Assembly: GCA_017745015.1 (NCBI GenBank)
Contig: JAGIAF010000241.1
Coordinates: forward strand, 1-5,200
Source of the DNA: Bdellovibrio sp.
GTDB lineage: Bacteria > Bdellovibrionota > Bdellovibrionia > Bdellovibrionales > Bdellovibrionaceae
Reading direction: 5' to 3'
Length of the DNA: 5,200 nt
The position numbers were made by a program, and so were the translations under genes. The notes beneath the pieces are model-generated. The model did not search any database and was not told the DNA's origin. It saw nothing but the letters and a program-made list of their open reading frames with translations. Below, piece by piece: positions 1 to 4,788 of this stretch (the stretch's first letter is position 1; each line of letters begins with the position of its first letter).

Positions 1-675
1 CGCATTAAGTTGCGCAAACTCTTTGGCACTAAAAACTTTCTTAGAAAACAAAATGTGATATTGAAACTGCTCCCCTAAAGCCGGAACCATTTCCAGTTTT
101 GTCTGATGGTTTTTATTCCAGAAAACCATGGTGTCTTTATTCACGTAAGCAAAGAGATAGTTCTCTTGCGAAACTTTCTCAAGAGGCCCATAGACGTCCA
201 ACTCGGGGATAATACTGAACTTGGTTTCCAATTGATCATTGATGCGACTCAGAGCCGCTGAGCTCGTGAAGCTTCCCGTGGCGCCAATCTCCAAACCAGC
301 AAAATCTTTTTCTGACTTTACCTTGTCGATATTTTTCGGCAGCCCCGCAAACCCAAACGCAGTTTTAAACAGGGGTTCACTGACATAGAAATCTTTTTCT
401 CGCTCTGGAGTTTTGCGGAAAGGACAGCCCATCGCAAGCTCCCCACTTCTAAGTTTTTCGGGAATGGCAGTCACGGAGTCACTGCTGTACTCGCACTGCA
501 ATTTTTCTTCCGTGCACAGTCTTTTCATGAGATCAAGGCAGGCCCCATTCAAACCGCGATCGACTTTATAAAAGAACGGCGGCAATTCATGCCCGGCAAC
601 TTTGATAGGAACCTTGGATTGAGCAAAGACGTGCCCCGCACACAAAACCAAAATGGAAACGATGAGTGATCTCAC
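1..675 (-). CDS. Periplasmic solute-binding protein, SBP_bac_3-like (partial, C terminus off window)
   Basis: I read 225 uninterrupted codons from GTG at 675 to the left edge of the window. The start is set by a strong Shine-Dalgarno sequence (AAGGGAGG, 681-688) 5 nt upstream, and no in-frame ATG lies between it and the signal peptide. Residues 1-18 form a classic Sec signal peptide (MRSLIVSILVLC, cleavage after VFA18). The mature part has the N-lobe layout of family-3 extracellular solute-binding proteins: a first strand leading to PPFF (32-35), then GLNGACLDLMKRL (41-53), RSGELAMGC (77-84) with TPEREKDFYVSEPL (89-102), and DFAGLEIGATGSFTSS (124-139) where the hinge and second lobe begin. 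Family members are usually about 250-270 residues, so some 25-45 are probably missing. The likely role is binding an amino acid or similar small solute in the periplasm. No permease or ATPase gene is visible, so it could be an orphan receptor. The ligand cannot be told. Confidence 0.85.
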   Translation of the reverse strand, partial: MRSLIVSILVLCAGHVFAQSKVPIKVAGHELPPFFYKVDRGLNGACLDLMKRLCTEEKLQCEYSSDSVTAIPEKLRSGELAMGCPFRKTPEREKDFYVSEPLFKTAFGFAGLPKNIDKVKSEKDFAGLEIGATGSFTSSAALSRINDQLETKFSIIPELDVYGPLEKVSQENYLFAYVNKDTMVFWNKNHQTKLEMVPALGEQFQYHILFSKKVFSAKEFAQLNA

Positions 676-801
676 TGCGGCCTCCCTTAATCCCTCAATT
701 TTATGCAGAGGGAACAAAGCGAGTAAGGGATTTTAGAATGCCTTTCAGCAAGACGCCCGCGGCCAAGGCGGTCAATTAAACTATAAATGCTTTGTAAGCT
801 G

Positions 802-826
802 ACTTCGTATCACCTTGAGACGAAGT
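802..826. repeat. Inverted repeat in the SBP-spoVG divergent intergenic region
   Basis: Perfect 7-bp arms (ACTTCGT at 802-808, ACGAAGT at 820-826) are separated by 11 nt. No U-tract follows on either strand, so it does not look like an intrinsic terminator. It could be an operator between the two divergent genes or a chance dyad. The rest of the 296-base gap (676-971) holds the SBP ribosome-binding site, a 10-bp palindrome, a weak spoVG promoter candidate and nothing that looks coding. Confidence 0.35.
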
Positions 827-870
827 TGCGGGCTTCTTCCGGCAGTATACGGGGATTTAGAAAATTCCTC

Positions 871-880
871 GACCTAGGTC
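871..880. repeat. Perfect 10-bp palindrome upstream of spoVG
   Basis: GACCTAGGTC is self-complementary. It lies about 30 bp upstream of the candidate -10 box at 910-915, a plausible place for a regulator to bind. A single 10-bp palindrome can easily occur by chance, so any function is speculative. Confidence 0.25.
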
Positions 881-886
881 TTTAGT

Positions 887-915
887 TTTTTAGCCCCATT
901 CCGAGAAGATATACA
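887..915 (+). promoter_or_regulatory. Weak candidate promoter of spoVG
   Basis: TATACA at 910-915 is a reasonable -10 box. TTTTTA at 887-892, with a 17-bp spacer, is only a poor -35 match. It would give a 5' leader of about 50 nt before the ATG at 972. Another TATA-like sequence (TATACG, 846-851) has no partner at proper spacing. The gene must have a promoter in this gap, but its exact position is uncertain. Confidence 0.3.
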
Positions 916-971
916 GGACCACTGTCCAGCATTTTAAGTAGCAACAAGAACGGCAACTAGAAAGGGACTCT

Positions 972-1301
972 ATGAAAGTCACCGAAGTCAAAGTCTTCCC
1001 GGTCAATGAGGATCGATTGAAGGCCTATGTCTCAATCACCCTCGACAACTGCTTTGTCGTCAGGGACCTCAAAGTCATCCAAGGCACGAGCGGCCTTTTC
1101 GTCGCCATGCCTTCCAAAAAACGCAAAGACGGACAATTCCGCGATATCGCCCACCCTCTAAACCAAGAGACGCGCGCGATGATCGAAGACTTGGTCTTTG
1201 AAGCGTATGAAAAAGAATTGAAATCCATGGGCGAAACCCTAGTAAACCTCAAACGCCAAAAAGCTCCTGGGAGCGATTATGGTGGCGGAGACGATTACTA
1301 G
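972..1301 (+). CDS. spoVG: SpoVG family regulatory protein
   Basis: This 109-aa protein matches SpoVG over its first ~85 residues: MKVTEVKVFPV (1-11), LKAYVSITLDNCFVVRDLKVI (16-36), then the family hallmark GLFVAMPSKK (41-50) and GQFRDIAHPLN (54-64), with a helical end at IEDLVFEAYEKEL (71-83). SpoVG proteins are small dimers that bind nucleic acid. They were first known from sporulation and septation in Bacillus and act as post-transcriptional or transcriptional regulators in several bacteria. Members are usually about 85-100 aa. The extra tail here (residues ~90-109) is basic, then ends in a Gly/Asp/Tyr-rich stretch (SDYGGGDDY). ATG 972 is preceded by AAAGGGA (961-967), a suitable ribosome-binding site. 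The gene stands alone on its strand, divergent from the SBP gene. Family assignment is near certain; the role in this non-spore-forming lineage is not shown by the sequence. Confidence 0.95.
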   Translation: MKVTEVKVFPVNEDRLKAYVSITLDNCFVVRDLKVIQGTSGLFVAMPSKKRKDGQFRDIAHPLNQETRAMIEDLVFEAYEKELKSMGETLVNLKRQKAPGSDYGGGDDY

Positions 1302-1388
1302 CGTTCGAAGTTCCCTGCTCACGCCAAGTTTTTAGGCATTTGTGGAGCCTAGAGACCGGAGGCGGCTTCAAACCCCATGGACAGTCTT

Positions 1389-1425
1389 GCCTGCCGTCGC
1401 TAAAGCTATGGCGGGCTAGCCCGCC
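1389..1425 (+). repeat. REP-like GC-rich palindromic element downstream of spoVG
   Basis: Bases 1389-1400 pair with 1405-1416 around a TAAA loop: 9 Watson-Crick pairs, 2 G-U wobbles and 1 mismatch. The next segment, 1410-1425, is a perfect 16-base palindrome (GGCGGGCTAGCCCGCC). The motif TCGCTAAAGCTATGGCGG resembles, from memory, dispersed palindromic repeats seen in many genomes. A search for further copies in this genome would settle whether it is a repeat family. The preceding stretch 1302-1388 has only a modest hairpin (TAGGC 1333-1337 with GCCTA 1347-1351) and no gene. Confidence 0.5.
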
Positions 1426-1451
1426 GAAGCACATGCAAAGGCGGGCTTTTT
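1418..1451 (+). terminator. Intrinsic terminator downstream of spoVG
   Basis: AGCCCGCC (1418-1425) pairs perfectly with GGCGGGCT (1440-1447) around a 14-nt loop, and the run of five T ends at 1451. It lies about 120 nt past the spoVG stop and before the tRNA promoter. The left arm is shared with the 1410-1425 palindrome, so formation of this stem competes with that one. Confidence 0.6.
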
Positions 1452-1472
1452 ATATAAACATTGCGTCATAAC

Positions 1473-1501
1473 TTGCTTTTCCCCCTCGAAATCCGTACTT
1501 T
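1473..1501 (+). promoter_or_regulatory. Promoter of tRNA-Gln
   Basis: TTGCTT (1473-1478) and TACTTT (1496-1501) are separated by exactly 17 bp. Each matches the sigma-70 consensus at four of six positions. Transcription would start near 1508, giving a 5' leader of about 17 nt before the tRNA, typical for single tRNA genes. Confidence 0.55.
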
Positions 1502-1524
1502 AGCGGTTCAGCGTTTCATCTTGT

Positions 1525-1600
1525 TGGGGTATCGACAAGTTGGTAAGTCAACAGATTTTGATTCTGTCATTCGCAGGTTCGAGTCCTGCTACCCCATCCA
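1525..1600 (+). tRNA. tRNA-Gln (anticodon TTG)
   Basis: This is a full 76-nt cloverleaf. The acceptor TGGGGTA (1525-1531) pairs with TACCCCA (1590-1596). The D-stem is GAC/GTC, the anticodon stem ACAGA/TCTGT encloses loop TTTTGAT with anticodon TTG, and the T-stem GCAGG/CCTGC encloses loop TTCGAGT. CCA is encoded at 1598-1600. The weak U1-A72 first pair is typical of bacterial tRNA-Gln. The discriminator base is T (1597), whereas bacterial tRNA-Gln usually has G or A there. It would decode CAA, and CAG by wobble. No convincing hairpin terminator follows directly. Confidence 0.95.
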
Positions 1601-1601
1601 T
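1585..1601 (+). repeat. Direct repeat, copy 1 (tRNA-Gln 3' end)
   Basis: The 17-base string CCTGCTACCCCATCCAT covers the 3' T-stem, acceptor strand and CCA of tRNA-Gln plus one base. It recurs exactly at 1819-1835, 234 bp downstream. Duplicated tRNA 3' ends are the signature of tRNA-targeted integration sites, but no integrase is present. Confidence 0.8.
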
Positions 1602-1668
1602 CTTTCTTAAAAAATCCAGAAAATCTAAGCCAACAAAATTCACCTAAGGCACTGTTACGTCTGCACAT

Positions 1669-1827
1669 GGTAGCAGGACGAGAATAGAGAGAGCGACCCG
1701 TGTCGGATGCGACCCAAGGGAGCATTCGATTCGGGGCAGACGGCCACGATGGCAGGCTGAGCGAACGGCCCCGGCTCTGGAACAAAAATGCGTGACGCAT
1801 TTTTGTGGGAAGACCGAGCCTGCTACC
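1669..1827. mobile_element. Candidate small palindromic element bounded by inverted tRNA-3'-end fragments
   Basis: GGTAGCAGG (1669-1677) is the reverse complement of CCTGCTACC (1819-1827), giving terminal inverted repeats around a 159-bp segment. Both ends derive from tRNA-Gln; the left end matches 11 bases of it in inverse (GTCCTGCTACC). The interior has nested dyads: GCCA/TGGC (1743-1753), GGCTC/GAGCC (1773-1777 with 1816-1820) and the 25-base palindrome at 1782-1806. Two minus-strand frames are open across it, but their translations resemble no protein, so I treat it as non-coding. The whole gene-free stretch 1601-1905 contains this element, an AT-rich spacer on its left and the operon terminator on its right. 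It could be a non-autonomous repeat element, a remnant of integration, or a structured RNA trailing the tRNA. Confidence 0.45.
1782..1806. repeat. Perfect 25-base palindrome
   Basis: ACAAAAATGCGT (1782-1793) and its exact complement ACGCATTTTTGT (1795-1806) flank a single central G. Read as RNA, the stem ends in a T-rich arm and could act as a terminator-like hairpin for tRNA read-through, although no U-tract follows outside the stem. Confidence 0.8.
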
Positions 1828-1835
1828 CCATCCAT
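1819..1835 (+). repeat. Direct repeat, copy 2 of the tRNA-Gln 3' end
   Basis: Exact 17-base copy of 1585-1601. With a 1-nt gap the similarity extends 4 bases further left (CGAG). Together with the tRNA copy it brackets the 1602-1818 segment like an attL/attR pair, though the enclosed DNA is too small to encode an integrase. Confidence 0.8.
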
Positions 1836-1869
1836 TTTTTCCATCTCGCAAATTCTCAAACGGCAAAGT

Positions 1870-1896
1870 AAAAACTAAAACGTCGGCAGTAGCCGA
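1870..1896 (-). terminator. Intrinsic terminator of the three-gene operon
   Basis: Read on the minus strand, TCGGC-TACT-GCCGA (1896-1883) forms a 5-bp hairpin with a 4-nt loop, followed by TTTTAGTTTTT. It starts about 10 nt beyond the TAG stop at 1906-1908, the expected place for the operon end. Confidence 0.6.
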
Positions 1897-1905
1897 TATG
1901 TCAGG

Positions 1906-2610
1906 CTATTTGACCTCGGCTTCGAGTTGACCGACAAACTGACTCCACTCTGGATCGCCAGTGTTTTCTTTCTTTAAAGCTTCTATAATTTCGTCATTAG
2001 ATCGCGCCGTGGATTTATCTAAGATGCGATTAAAGATTTCAAGATTCGCATCAGAAAGCTCTGAATCAAAATTCAAAAAATCCCGAATGTCGTCATCGCT
2101 CTGTTTGAACCAAAAAATAGCCAAAGCAAAACTTGCCATCGTCGCTGTGGAAAAGAACTTGTTCGCAAGGCTCAAGCTTGTGCGTGTGGCCGCATTCAGA
2201 CCATAGCGTTGCTTATATAATGTAAAGAACGTTTCAAAATCATGACCCTGCAGAGTCTTCAGCATTTCAGGATCGACATTCTTCATCTGCAAGGAGGCCA
2301 ACAAAGAACCATTGATTTTAAAAAACTTTTGGCGAATCTCGGGATTCTTTTCGTAAATTAAAAAATTCAAGTACATCGCTTGGCTCTTTTTAATCAACAG
2401 CACTTGGCGCGGTGAAAACCAACGACTTAAAAGCGGCTGGCTTTTAAGCTTCGCCTTAATGGAGGTGTTGATGAACTTCATCATGTCTTTGTTCGTTTGA
2501 ATAGATTCAACGTGCTCTGAGAAGATATACTGACACATAGGCGCATTCGCTTTGGCATAGCCACAGCTAAAGATAATTAGCAAAGTCATCAAAAGTGATT
2601 TCACATTCAT
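1906..2610 (-). CDS. Secreted or membrane-anchored protein of unknown function (operon gene 3)
   Basis: This 234-aa protein matches no family I recognise. Residues 1-21 form a signal peptide (MNVKSLLMTLLIIFSCGYAKA), with likely cleavage at AKA21|NA. A Cys at 16 (IFSC) is a poor lipobox because of the Phe at -2. A second hydrophobic stretch at 152-168 (FFSTATMASFALAIFWF) may be a membrane anchor. The flanks are charged and mostly helical: residues 40-110 are Lys-rich, and 170-234 are acidic with repeated Asp/Glu. ATG 2610 overlaps the stop of the upstream DUF4105 gene by 4 nt (ATGA), and GAAGGG sits 8 nt before it inside that gene, so translation is probably coupled. This arrangement suggests it works with the DUF4105 protein, as accessory factor or partner, at the inner membrane or periplasm. 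That role is inference from context only. Confidence 0.85.
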   Translation of the reverse strand: MNVKSLLMTLLIIFSCGYAKANAPMCQYIFSEHVESIQTNKDMMKFINTSIKAKLKSQPLLSRWFSPRQVLLIKKSQAMYLNFLIYEKNPEIRQKFFKINGSLLASLQMKNVDPEMLKTLQGHDFETFFTLYKQRYGLNAATRTSLSLANKFFSTATMASFALAIFWFKQSDDDIRDFLNFDSELSDANLEIFNRILDKSTARSNDEIIEALKKENTGDPEWSQFVGQLEAEVK

Positions 2611-3551
2611 GGCAAAAACCCTTCAATGTTCATCTTTGCTTCCATGGTTGAAGCCAGATTGTAAATGGCCAGAACAATTTCGCGATAACTTTCTTTCTCA
2701 CCAGGACACGAAAGGGATTGTTTTTGCAAATACTCCAAGAACGCCGAAGAGCCACGCACATCTTCTTTACCAACAAGAGATTCGACATTTTGTGCCAGAG
2801 CTTGAGAACGCATACAGCCGGAGTTGAATGAAAGGATTTTCTCCCGAAGTTCCAAGATGTCCTCTGCATCATTAATGATCGCCGGCGTGATGACTTCATG
2901 ACCTCGCACTAAGGGATGCGTTTTTAGACTGTGGACCGCTGAAAAAGGCGCATTTCGCAAATACAACGGCAATGCGATCTGCTTTAAAAGATACGTAAAA
3001 ATGATCTTATCCCTATCCACAAAGAAAAACTTTTCTTGCTGATTCGGGATAACGGAGTTCACTGCTCGCAGAGCTTCGGTGAGACAATTATGATCAAGGA
3101 ATGAATAGTCTTTAAAGTTCTTACTATTACGAAGTTGCATATCCGTATTCAGGAATTCGGCGAGCTTCGAAATTTGTTCCGGAGAAAGTTTAAGATAGAA
3201 AAGCAAAATACTTCTGTTTTCTAGGCGGTACTGATTCATCATGATCTGACCAGGAGTCATTTGTACTGAGAATCGCTTTGAATAGCCTAAAAAGCCCTGT
3301 ACGGTGCCGACAAGCCCCGAGGGTTCTGGTTCGCCCTCAATAGGGCTCACGTTGTATTGAATGGCTATAGAGTCAGACTTTAATTGCGGTGAATCTAGAA
3401 AAAGTAAAAATGCATGGCCCATAACTGATGCGCCAGGGCCGGGCGTTGCGATACCGATTGCCACTTGCTTATAAGAATTAAGCTCTTTAGCCAGAGTGAC
3501 CTGGCTAAAGAGGGCGATACTTAGAATAGTTACTAGGTATCGAATAAACAT
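2607..3551 (-). CDS. Secreted DUF4105 (Lnb N-terminal periplasmic domain-like) protein (operon gene 2)
   Basis: This 314-aa protein begins at ATG 3551. A longer open frame reaches 3719, but it only overlaps gene 1, while the chosen start gives a clean signal peptide (1-21, VTLA|KE). The first ~170 mature residues carry the DUF4105 pattern: GASVMGHAFLLF (40-51) with invariant-type G45-H46, IAIQYNVS (62-69), a Gly-rich turn GLVGTVQGFLGY (79-90), YRLENRSILLFYLKLSPEQI (108-127), and KDYSFLDHNCLTEALR (147-162) with N155-C156. In this family the His and Cys are thought to form the thiol catalytic centre. Bacteroides Lnb, an apolipoprotein N-acyltransferase, carries the same N-terminal domain. The C-terminal half (200-314) is helical, lacks the membrane segments expected of full Lnb, and has Cys 246 and 282. 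It is best called a periplasmic thiol hydrolase or acyltransferase-like protein; the substrate is unknown. One nt separates it from gene 1 upstream, and no clear ribosome-binding site is seen, which suggests coupling. Confidence 0.85.
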   Translation of the reverse strand: MFIRYLVTILSIALFSQVTLAKELNSYKQVAIGIATPGPGASVMGHAFLLFLDSPQLKSDSIAIQYNVSPIEGEPEPSGLVGTVQGFLGYSKRFSVQMTPGQIMMNQYRLENRSILLFYLKLSPEQISKLAEFLNTDMQLRNSKNFKDYSFLDHNCLTEALRAVNSVIPNQQEKFFFVDRDKIIFTYLLKQIALPLYLRNAPFSAVHSLKTHPLVRGHEVITPAIINDAEDILELREKILSFNSGCMRSQALAQNVESLVGKEDVRGSSAFLEYLQKQSLSCPGEKESYREIVLAIYNLASTMEAKMNIEGFLP

Positions 3552-3552
3552 A

Positions 3553-4212
3553 TTACTTTGCTTTCGCGTTGTTAACGATCGCTTGAGCAACAACAAATCT
3601 TGCCAAGTCCACGTTTTTCTCAGTCGCATCTTCACCAAGGAAAGCTTTGATACTTTGATCGATCTTTGCATCAATGCCCTCGGATTCGAGCATTTTCTTT
3701 CCGACGATCTCATTGCCAAGTTGATTTGATTTTGAAATCAATTTGGCCAAACGAACAGATTTCTCTGTGTCAGAGCTGCATGTGCCACATTCAAACAAAG
3801 AAAGAAGAGCATCGAAGTTCTGATTTGTGTTGCTAGCTTTGCCAGCAAGAACTTTGTCACTTTGGCGAACCACATCGCGATGTTGCGCTTGGATCATAGC
3901 CACTTCATCTGGGGACTTCGAAAGAGTATCGCTAACGATATTGCCCACGATGCCAAGAGCTCCTAAACCGATGAGGGCATATCCGGCAAAGTAATACATA
4001 GTTTGCGCTGTTGCCTGCGATCCCCATTGAACGGCGTCACCATGAATTGGCATGTACGCAATACCAACGCTCACGGCACCTGACGCCAGCGCTGCGTAAG
4101 ACACGACATAACCACGACCACCCAAGTTGATTGTTCCGGCTTGCACCACCTGTGCACTTAAAGTGGCCGCTATAATAGAAGCTGTCACGATCGTTCTTTT
4201 AATATGAGTCAT
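3553..4212 (-). CDS. Exported/membrane protein with CxxC motif, unknown function (operon gene 1)
   Basis: This 219-aa protein starts at ATG 4212, 7 nt after a strong AGGAG box (within 4219-4226). Residues 1-25 are a signal peptide (cleavage VVQA25|GT). A short Gly-rich mature N terminus (NLGGRGYVVSYA) follows. Two hydrophobic segments come next, about 37-55 and 73-94 (YYFAGYALIGLGALGIVGNI), separated by a loop with His57. They could form a helical hairpin in the membrane. The rest (95-219) is soluble and helical, with a CGTC motif at 142-145 that could form a disulfide or bind metal. It is not recognised as any family. As the first gene of a three-gene unit with the DUF4105 protein it may anchor or assist that enzyme; this is inference. 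The stop codon TAA is followed after one base by the next ATG. Confidence 0.85.
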   Translation of the reverse strand: MTHIKRTIVTASIIAATLSAQVVQAGTINLGGRGYVVSYAALASGAVSVGIAYMPIHGDAVQWGSQATAQTMYYFAGYALIGLGALGIVGNIVSDTLSKSPDEVAMIQAQHRDVVRQSDKVLAGKASNTNQNFDALLSLFECGTCSSDTEKSVRLAKLISKSNQLGNEIVGKKMLESEGIDAKIDQSIKAFLGEDATEKNVDLARFVVAQAIVNNAKAK

Positions 4213-4281
4213 TTGATTTCTCCTTTAAATACGTTGTTTGGTCACGTTCAGGAGAAATAGCAAAGCGGATGCCGTGATTCA

Positions 4282-4311
4282 GTAAACACCATAGCAACGC
4301 CAAACGTTTAC
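4282..4311. promoter_or_regulatory. Candidate operator dyad upstream of the three-gene operon
   Basis: GTAAAC (4282-4287) and GTTTAC (4306-4311) form an inverted repeat whose centres are 24 bp apart, and the right half contains the 8-bp palindrome AAACGTTT (4302-4309). It lies 70-100 bp upstream of the operon start, where a promoter is needed. On the minus strand I found no convincing -35/-10 pair nearby (TTGGCG with a poor -10 is the best). Weak evidence. Confidence 0.25.
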
Positions 4312-4337
4312 GACGCAAGAGCGAGTGTCTACAAATT

Positions 4338-4364
4338 GGACAGGTAATGGCTATTGTCCTTTTT
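4338..4364 (+). terminator. Weak hairpin with T-run between the regulator gene and the operon (plus-strand polarity)
   Basis: GGACA (4338-4342) pairs with TGTCC (4355-4359), followed by TTTTT. This is terminator-like only for plus-strand transcription, where no gene lies upstream within the window. It may limit antisense transcription or be accidental. On the minus strand the same arms follow the regulator's stop but lack a U-tract. Confidence 0.25.
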
Positions 4365-4398
4365 GATTTCTCGTAGAAAACAGTTTTTCGCTTGAGAT

Positions 4399-4722
4399 TT
4401 AAGAAGCAAAGCTTCGCAGGATCTCTTTAAGAAGATCCTTTAATAGCGGTTCTTCGCAAATATCTTTAAGGACTAGAACAGAAAAATAGTCCATTTCACT
4501 TTTATCAAGCTTGAAGGCTTTCCCTACCGCAGAAATCTTATCTATCGACAAGTGGCGACGACCATCCATAATATTTTTAAGGTAGCTGCGCGAAGTACCG
4601 ATTTTGCTGCTGATAAATTCAAAGGAAAAGCCCACGTTCCCTTCTTTTCGAAACTTATACATATCGAGAAGAAAGCGGCGATAGTCAGAGTATGTGTGCA
4701 CCTGAGGACGTTCAAGTTTCAT
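4399..4722 (-). CDS. Small TIGR02147-type DNA-binding regulator (N-terminal domain only)
   Basis: This 107-aa protein opens with the signature of TIGR02147 proteins: YSDYRRFLLDMYKFRKEG (11-28), FSFEFISSKIG (32-42), SRSYLKNIMDGRRHLS (44-59, the helix-turn-helix recognition part), then IDKISAVGKAFKLDKSEMDYFSVLV (60-84). These proteins, frequent in Bdellovibrio and Fibrobacter, normally run to about 250-300 residues with a C-terminal domain. This one stops after LLKEILRSFAS and so keeps only the DNA-binding domain plus a short helix. It may be a complete small repressor rather than a truncation, since the end is clean. AAAGAGG abuts the ATG at 4722, too close to be an ideal ribosome-binding site, so translation may be weak or coupled to the mini-ORF just upstream. 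It probably controls its own promoter through the dyad at 4737-4780; this is inferred from position. Confidence 0.8.
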   Translation of the reverse strand: MKLERPQVHTYSDYRRFLLDMYKFRKEGNVGFSFEFISSKIGTSRSYLKNIMDGRRHLSIDKISAVGKAFKLDKSEMDYFSVLVLKDICEEPLLKDLLKEILRSFAS

Positions 4723-4727
4723 CCTCT

Positions 4728-4745
4728 TTATTGTCTAAACAGCAT
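4728..4745 (-). CDS. Candidate five-codon leader ORF (MLFRQ) before the regulator gene
   Basis: On the minus strand GGAGG is followed after AAA by ATG CTG TTT AGA CAA TAA. The stop ends 5 nt before the regulator's ATG at 4722, in a different frame. Its ribosome-binding site is better than the regulator's own and lies in the 3' arm of the inverted repeat, so a folded leader RNA would hide it. Such a short ORF may be chance. Confidence 0.2.
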   Translation of the reverse strand: MLFRQ

Positions 4746-4780
4746 TTTCCTCCGTCAATTAGCAGAGGAAAATACTGTTT
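4737..4780 (-). promoter_or_regulatory. 16-bp inverted repeat in the regulator leader: operator or RNA hairpin
   Basis: Arms 4737-4752 and 4765-4780 are complementary over 16 positions except one (4743/4774), which on the minus-strand RNA becomes a G-U pair. The loop is 12 nt. There is no U-tract, so it is not a terminator. GAGGAAAA-type boxes occur three times: inverted at 4745-4752, direct at 4765-4772, and direct with an extra G at 4784-4792. They are about 20 bp apart, i.e. on one face of the helix, as expected of a multi-site operator. TATTTT within the upstream arm (minus strand, 4773-4768) with TTTGTT 16 bp upstream is a weak promoter candidate. Confidence 0.55.
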
Positions 4781-4788
4781 GCTGAGGG

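Noticed and set aside
1249..1434. 61-codon minus-strand frame overlapping the spoVG end
   Set aside because: It runs through the REP-like hairpins and the antisense of spoVG, with no plausible protein features.
1585..1835. Genomic island or prophage inserted at tRNA-Gln
   Set aside because: The direct repeats are only 234 bp apart and enclose no integrase or other gene, so at most a remnant or tiny non-autonomous element is supported.
1567..1866. 99-codon minus-strand open frame across the tRNA and the flanking element (and a second one at 1644-1859)
   Set aside because: It overlaps the tRNA-Gln in antisense, gives the WGSRTRT-type translation typical of spurious ORFs over tRNA genes, has no ribosome-binding site that I can see, and the interior is palindromic DNA.
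2630..2899. 89-codon minus-strand frame within the DUF4105 gene
   Set aside because: It is in a different frame inside a better supported gene and shows no family features.
3552..3719. Longer N terminus for the DUF4105 protein
   Set aside because: The extension is the shadow of the upstream gene in another frame, is highly basic, and would bury the clear signal peptide that starts at ATG 3551.
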